40,607 bases of DNA from Candidatus Methanomethylophilaceae archaeon. Lineage in GTDB: Archaea > Thermoplasmatota > Thermoplasmata > Methanomassiliicoccales > Methanomethylophilaceae. The stretch lies in the NCBI GenBank assembly GCA_017540825.1, contig JAFYAH010000035.1, positions 1 to 40,607 of the forward strand, in the 5' to 3' direction. The stretch's first letter is position 1; every line of letters begins with the position of its first letter. Made by a program: the position numbers and the translations under genes. Positions 37,012 through 40,607 of the stretch are shown in pieces. The notes beneath the pieces are model-generated. The model searched no databases and was not told the DNA's origin. It saw only the letters and a program-made list of their open reading frames with translations.

Positions 37012-37440
37012 TCAGGCCTTCATCTCGTCGTAAACCTCTTTCGCGACGTTGTCCAGAAGGGACTGGCCGGCGGGGCTTATGGAACGACCCTCCTTGTCCT
37101 TGGAGACAAGGTATCCTGCTTTCTCGAGCTGCTGCATGCACTTCCTGGCGATGTTGCGGCTTCCTTTCACAGCCCTGTTGGGCATGGCTCCTTTGTCGGC
37201 GTATCCACCGTACTCGGCTGCGAGCTTGGAGGATCCCATAGGGCCCTTAACGTACAGTTTTCTCAGGATAGAGGCTGCTCTGGTGTACCACCAGTCGTCC
37301 TGGGACGGAGCCTTCTCAGTGTGCCTGCCGGTCTTGACATACTCTGCCCACTCAGGAGGACAGATGTTGCTGTTCTCCTTGAGCTTCTGGGCCGTCTTGA
37401 GTATGAGCTGCTCTGCAGGAACGTCGTAGACGGTTACCAT
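37012..37440 (-). CDS. rps19e: Ribosomal protein S19e
   Basis: This small-subunit ribosomal protein has 142 residues. VTVYDVPAEQLI at the N-terminus, PEWAEYVKTGRHTEKAPSQD and WWYTRAASILRKLYVKGP are family signatures. ATG 37440 is chosen; the upstream in-frame TTG start is excluded by an in-frame CGA and lacks a ribosome site. It is the first gene of the cluster and follows the promoter at 37493-37504. Confidence 0.95.
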   Translation of the reverse strand: MVTVYDVPAEQLILKTAQKLKENSNICPPEWAEYVKTGRHTEKAPSQDDWWYTRAASILRKLYVKGPMGSSKLAAEYGGYADKGAMPNRAVKGSRNIARKCMQQLEKAGYLVSKDKEGRSISPAGQSLLDNVAKEVYDEMKA

Positions 37441-37455
37441 TTTGATACCTCGCAC

Positions 37456-37469
37456 TGCCCTTGCGGGCA
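37456..37469 (-). other. GNRA-capped hairpin at the 5' end of the ribosomal cluster mRNA
   Basis: On the minus strand TGCCC-GCAA-GGGCA forms a five-pair stem with a GCAA tetraloop. It lies within a few bases of the predicted transcription start (about 37472), 16 bases before the S19e ATG. A regulatory or stabilising role is inferred only. Confidence 0.45.
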
Positions 37470-37492
37470 ATAACGGAACGGCGTAGACTGAA

Positions 37493-37504
37493 TTTGTATA
37501 TAAG
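37493..37504 (-). promoter_or_regulatory. TATA box of the ribosomal cluster
   Basis: CTTATATACAAA on the minus strand is a strong TATA element and predicts transcription starting near 37472. Confidence 0.6.
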
Positions 37505-37548
37505 CATTGCTAAGAAAAACACTGAGTACAATGCGCTTATCCTACTCC

Positions 37549-37629
37549 GCACGTTCGGACCAGCCCCCGTGCGGCCTAGAGGTGAAACACCCCTCACGGC
37601 AGATAGCGGACAACCGCCGTTATCTGACA
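37549..37629 (+). other. Run of three hairpins, possible small RNA
   Basis: GCACG (37549-37553) pairs with CGTGC (37568-37572). GGTG (37581-37584) pairs with CACC (37588-37591). AGATA-GCGG (37601-37609) pairs with CCGC (37614-37617) and TATCT (37621-37625). ACA follows the third hairpin after one G, as in archaeal H/ACA guide RNAs. The region lies in the 281-base gap between divergent genes and holds no convincing protein frame. The guide pocket cannot be confirmed by eye. Confidence 0.35.
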
Positions 37630-37721
37630 CCCGTGAACAGCGCATCCTGTTACCGATATTTAATGGATTCTGCGAACGGAATCAAGCAATCCATAAATAC
37701 GGAAAAAGAATGAAATGGAAC

Positions 37722-38246
37722 ATGGATGGAGACAAAGTGTTCTGCACTCAATGCGGAACCGAGATGGGGAGGGACGAGAAGTTCTGCCCCAGCTGCGGAG
37801 CCAACGTGGATGGGACTCCGAATCCGTACGCCGGAAGATCAAGCGGATACAGCTCCCCCGAATCCAGCAGCCTGGACACCACGCGCCTGCTGATCATGCT
37901 GTACGGCATCGCCGCGCTGGCCTTCGGCGTCCTCGGACTCGTCGGAGTGAGCATGCTCAACGATCCTGCCATGCAGCAGGCGTTGAAAGACATGGGCGTG
38001 GTGATCACCGACGACTACGTCACTTCCGCGATGATCGAATGCGCCGTGATAATCGTCAGCGCCGCGTGCGCCCTGGTCAGCAGCTTCCTCGTCAAGAAGA
38101 GGACGAACTACACCGCCGCCCTCGTGCTGTGCATCGCCGCGGCCGCCACGTCGTTCGCCTTCGGACTGCTGTTCGGGATAGTCACCTTCGTGGTCGGCCT
38201 GTACATGGCGTACAGGATCAAGCAGGGCCAGGCCCTGTTCTCCTGA
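37722..38246 (+). CDS. Zinc-ribbon membrane protein
   Basis: This is a 174-residue protein. An N-terminal zinc ribbon (CTQCG and CPSCG) is followed by a Ser/Gly-rich linker and three or four predicted membrane helices. The function is unknown. It resembles the other zinc-ribbon membrane protein at 3293-3757 in layout but not in helix sequence. ATAAATAC (37693-37700) is centred about 26 bases before ATG 37722, suggesting a leaderless start; ATG 37710 is in frame. Confidence 0.75.
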   Translation: MDGDKVFCTQCGTEMGRDEKFCPSCGANVDGTPNPYAGRSSGYSSPESSSLDTTRLLIMLYGIAALAFGVLGLVGVSMLNDPAMQQALKDMGVVITDDYVTSAMIECAVIIVSAACALVSSFLVKKRTNYTAALVLCIAAAATSFAFGLLFGIVTFVVGLYMAYRIKQGQALFS

Positions 38247-38280
38247 GGGCTTCCGGGCCCTCTAAACTCCTTTCTTTTTT
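38245..38280 (+). terminator. Terminator after the zinc-ribbon protein
   Basis: GAGGGC (38245-38250) pairs with GCCCTC (38257-38262) around TTCCGG and is followed by a T-rich run (38271-38280). Confidence 0.65.
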
Positions 38281-38317
38281 CGCAATAGCATTATACCGAT
38301 GCCGTATTTCCATCAAT

Positions 38318-38875
38318 GTGAAGAGCATCGTAGCCGTCAGCGGAGCATCCGGAGCAGCCTACGCGGTCCGTCTCATGGAGGTTCTCCCGGGGGAGAAGCA
38401 TCTGGTCGTTTCCGAGACAGCGAAGGCGATACTCCCTGCGGAGACAGACAGGACCGTGGACGACCTCCGCGCGATGGCCGACGCCTCGTACGAGGACGAC
38501 GACCTGTTCTCGCCCATAGCTTCCGGGAGCTTCAGGTTCGATGCCATGTTCATAGCCCCCTGCAGCGAGTCCACTGTCGCGAAGATAGCCAACGGGATCG
38601 CCGACACGCTGATCACCAGGGCGGCATCGGTATGCATCAAGGAAGGACGCGGGCTCATCCTGCTGGTCCGCGAATCCCCGAAGAGCGCCATAATGCTCGA
38701 GAACGAGCTGAAGCTGGCCAGGCTTGGGGTCGTGATCATGGACGCCAACCCCGGGTTCTACCCCCGTCCCAAGACTGTTGAGGAGATTGTCGACATTGTC
38801 GTCGGGAGATGCATGGACCAGGCCGGAATCGTCCACGATATATACAAAAGATGGACTGGAGAGCACAGAGACTGA
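38318..38875 (+). CDS. ubiX: Flavin prenyltransferase, UbiX/Pad family
   Basis: This enzyme attaches a dimethylallyl group to FMN to make the prenylated flavin cofactor of UbiD decarboxylases. It has 185 residues. SGASGAAYAVRLMEVL is the FMN-binding N-terminus and APCSESTVAKIANGIADTLI the central signature. No ATG fits; GTG 38318 (then KSIVAVSGA) is chosen, with TATA-like ATTATAC about 25 bases upstream. No ubiD is in the window. It ends in TGA. Confidence 0.9.
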   Translation: MKSIVAVSGASGAAYAVRLMEVLPGEKHLVVSETAKAILPAETDRTVDDLRAMADASYEDDDLFSPIASGSFRFDAMFIAPCSESTVAKIANGIADTLITRAASVCIKEGRGLILLVRESPKSAIMLENELKLARLGVVIMDANPGFYPRPKTVEEIVDIVVGRCMDQAGIVHDIYKRWTGEHRD

Positions 38876-38936
38876 ATCCGTCCGATAGCCGGCTCATGCG
38901 CTTTTAAGTCCAAATATTAGCTTTTTTTGAGGTTGC

Positions 38937-38946
38937 TTTTATATTG
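38937..38946 (+). promoter_or_regulatory. TATA box of the DUF1508 gene
   Basis: TTTTATATTG is centred about 26 bases before ATG 38967, predicting a leaderless mRNA; no ribosome site precedes the ATG. Confidence 0.6.
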
Positions 38947-38966
38947 AACAAAGTGATTCACATACC

Positions 38967-39341
38967 ATGGGAAAATTTATTCTCAAGAAAACGAAGAATG
39001 ACGGATTTATGTTCAACCTCCTCGCCACTAACGGACAGGTAATCTGCACTTCGCAGGTCTATGCATCCAAGGCGAGCGCCAAGAACGGAATCGAGTCCGT
39101 CAGGAAGAACGTCAATGCAGAGATCGAGGACCAGACCCTCGCCGAGCCCGAGTCCAAGAAGAACCCCAAGTGGGAGCTCTACAAGGACAAGGGAGACGAG
39201 TACAGGTTCAGGCTCTGCGCTTCCAACGGCGAGCCCATCCTCTCCGGACAGGGATACACCACCAAAGAGAACGCGAAGAACGGAATCGACTCCATCCGCA
39301 GGAACGCGCCCGATTCCGAGATCGTCGAAGAGCTCGAGTGA
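38967..39341 (+). CDS. Tandem DUF1508 (YegP-like) protein
   Basis: This 124-residue protein has two copies of the DUF1508 unit: FMFNLLATNGQVICTSQVY with AKNGIESVRKN, and YRFRLCASNGEPILSGQGY with AKNGIDSIRRN. Proteins of this type are small, often abundant and of unclear function. It has its own promoter and terminator. It ends in TGA. Confidence 0.88.
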   Translation: MGKFILKKTKNDGFMFNLLATNGQVICTSQVYASKASAKNGIESVRKNVNAEIEDQTLAEPESKKNPKWELYKDKGDEYRFRLCASNGEPILSGQGYTTKENAKNGIDSIRRNAPDSEIVEELE

Positions 39342-39351
39342 TTCTACAAAG

Positions 39352-39385
39352 GGGTTCGGCTCCGGCCGTCCCCGCTTCTTTTTAA
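39352..39385 (+). terminator. Terminator after the DUF1508 gene
   Basis: GGGG (39352-39355) can pair with the CCCC of GTCCCC (39371-39374) across a GC-rich middle, followed by CTTCTTTTT. Confidence 0.5.
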
Positions 39386-39410
39386 ATGCTATCTTATTAT
39401 CTTTAGATTA

Positions 39411-39420
39411 ACTTATAAAC
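39411..39420 (+). promoter_or_regulatory. TATA box of the MFS transporter
   Basis: ACTTATAAAC predicts transcription starting near 39442, giving a leader of about seven bases before ATG 39449. Confidence 0.5.
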
Positions 39421-39448
39421 TAGAACCTGCAGTCCCCTTTCCGGTCTC

Positions 39449-40607
39449 ATGGCAAGCATTTCGCAGCGCATTGAATCGTTGCCTATGACGAAGATGACCT
39501 GGACCGTGCTGCTGATCATCGGGATCGGATGGATGTTCGATGCGATGGACCAGGGCATGGTCAGCGGAGTCATCGCGGCCATAGGTACGGACTGGCAACT
39601 CTCCCTTTACGACAAGAGCTGGCTGACCAGCTCCGGAATCATCGGGATGATCATAGGGGCCGCCCTCTCCGGGAACATCGCGGATAGATGGGGAAGGCGC
39701 AAGGTCATAGTGGTCACCCTTCTCCTGTACTCCCTCGGAAGCTTCCTGAGCGGGCTCAGCACCGAGTACTGGATGCTCATCGTGTTCCGCTTCATCACCG
39801 GGTTCGGGCTCGGAGGGGAGCTCCCCGTCGCTTCCGCCATGGTCACCGAGATGTCCCCCGCACGCTACCGCGGAAGGAACGTCGTCCTGCTGGAGAGCTT
39901 CTGGGCATGGGGATGGATCGCCGCATCGCTGGTGGCATACCTTGTCATCCCCGAGTTCGGATGGCGCGCGGCGTTCTTCGTGGGAGCCGTCCCTGCGCTG
40001 TTCGCCGCTGTGCTCAGACAGATGGTCCCCGAGTCCCCCAGATACCTGGAGATTGCAGGGAAGCACGACCAGGCCAACGCCATCGTCTCCGAGATGGAGA
40101 GGCAGGCCGGAGTCGAGTCGATAGACGACGGACCCGAGGAGGACAACGTCGTGAAGGCCGGCTGGGTTGATTCCTTCAAGAAGCTCTGGTCCCGCAAAAA
40201 CGTCAGGAGCACCGTCGTCCTCTGGGTCATCTGGTTCGGGATCAACTTCGGATACTACGGTTTCGTCCTCTGGACCCCCTCGCTGCTCATGGATAGGGGA
40301 TTCGACATGGTCAAGAGCTTCGAGTTCACGCTCATCATGTGCCTGGCTCAGCTCCCCGGATACTTCAGCGCGGCGTATCTGATCGAGAGGATCGGACGCA
40401 AGCCCACCATGATCGTCTACTTCCTCGGGACCGCTCTGGCCTCCTGGCTTTTCGGGCACGCCTCCTCGGAGACGGAGGTCCTGGCCACCGGATGCCTGCT
40501 GTACTTCTTCGCGCTCGGAGCCTGGGGATGCGTCTACTCCTACACCCCCGAGGTGTACCCCACCGACATCCGCGCCTCCGGCTCCGGATGGGCTTCCGCC
40601 TTCGGAC
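39449..40607 (+). CDS. MFS transporter (partial, runs off the right edge)
   Basis: This is a major facilitator superfamily transporter; 386 residues are visible and the C-terminus is outside the window. Helix 1 contains GWMFDAMDQGMVSG with the acidic residue typical of metabolite:proton symporters. The A-motif is ADRWGRRK between helices 2 and 3. A second sugar-porter-like segment IERIGRKP lies between helices 8 and 9. The substrate cannot be told. No CGA is present in the visible part. Confidence 0.88.
   Translation, partial: MASISQRIESLPMTKMTWTVLLIIGIGWMFDAMDQGMVSGVIAAIGTDWQLSLYDKSWLTSSGIIGMIIGAALSGNIADRWGRRKVIVVTLLLYSLGSFLSGLSTEYWMLIVFRFITGFGLGGELPVASAMVTEMSPARYRGRNVVLLESFWAWGWIAASLVAYLVIPEFGWRAAFFVGAVPALFAAVLRQMVPESPRYLEIAGKHDQANAIVSEMERQAGVESIDDGPEEDNVVKAGWVDSFKKLWSRKNVRSTVVLWVIWFGINFGYYGFVLWTPSLLMDRGFDMVKSFEFTLIMCLAQLPGYFSAAYLIERIGRKPTMIVYFLGTALASWLFGHASSETEVLATGCLLYFFALGAWGCVYSYTPEVYPTDIRASGSGWASAFG

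Noticed and set aside
1-40607. CRISPR arrays, insertion sequences or integrase/attachment sites
   Set aside because: No regularly spaced direct repeats, transposase motifs or integrase genes were seen on either strand.

Overview
The window comes from a GC-rich euryarchaeon, most likely a methanogen of the Methanomassiliicoccales (Thermoplasmatota). The evidence is an archaeal gene complement: thermosome, RFC large subunit, Taw1, the S19e-PDCD5-L39e-L31e-aIF6 cluster, archaeal TyrRS, MptE, NreA and an SRP RNA. A gene of the methanogenesis-marker-2 type is also present, and TATA boxes lie about 26 bases before many start codons. No insertion sequence, CRISPR array or prophage was seen. Lineage is an inference from gene content.

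Layout: the end of an unknown gene (2-97); a symporter operon with a small accessory protein (237-1992); an HTH regulator and an orphan ABC ATPase (2150-3212); a zinc-ribbon membrane protein, RFC-L and Taw1 (3293-6241); the thermosome (6412-8061, minus). Next come an AAA ATPase (8215-9348) and the minus-strand group NreA, SNF-family transporter and SPL-type radical SAM protein (12858-9338). The minus-strand operon hisD-ppk-ppx (18041-13131) and the potassium system TrkA/TrkH (18144-21049) follow. After a TPR protein (minus) there is an AAA ATPase plus DUF4435 pair resembling the PARIS antiphage system (22092-23976), then an FMN-barrel protein, an XPD/Rad3-type helicase, tRNA-Ser(UGA), TyrRS, a small HTH protein and the SRP RNA (24078-28812). 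A minus-strand block (34734-28808) holds DUF373, MptE, a site-2 protease, CorA, methanogenesis marker 2 and a Sel1 protein. The window ends with an MBL hydrolase, the ribosomal cluster (minus), a zinc-ribbon protein, UbiX, a DUF1508 protein and the start of an MFS transporter that runs off the edge.

The most striking observation is that the arginine codon CGA behaves as a stop codon here. Reading all 39 complete genes by eye, I found no CGA inside any conserved coding body. Thirteen genes have an in-frame CGA exactly where the protein should end, and six of these have no ordinary stop for 60 to over 500 further codons. Directly after the terminal PCNA-binding (PIP) boxes of RFC-L and NreA the next codon is CGA. 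PPK ends at CGA after 688 residues, and CorA and marker 2 also end at CGA at family-typical lengths. CGA is common out of frame, so the trinucleotide itself is not avoided. The other stops I count are 22 TGA, 3 TAA and 1 TAG. Either CGA has been reassigned from Arg to stop, or these codons are changed to UGA in the mRNA. All CDS ends below follow the CGA reading; the standard-code end is given in each affected entry.
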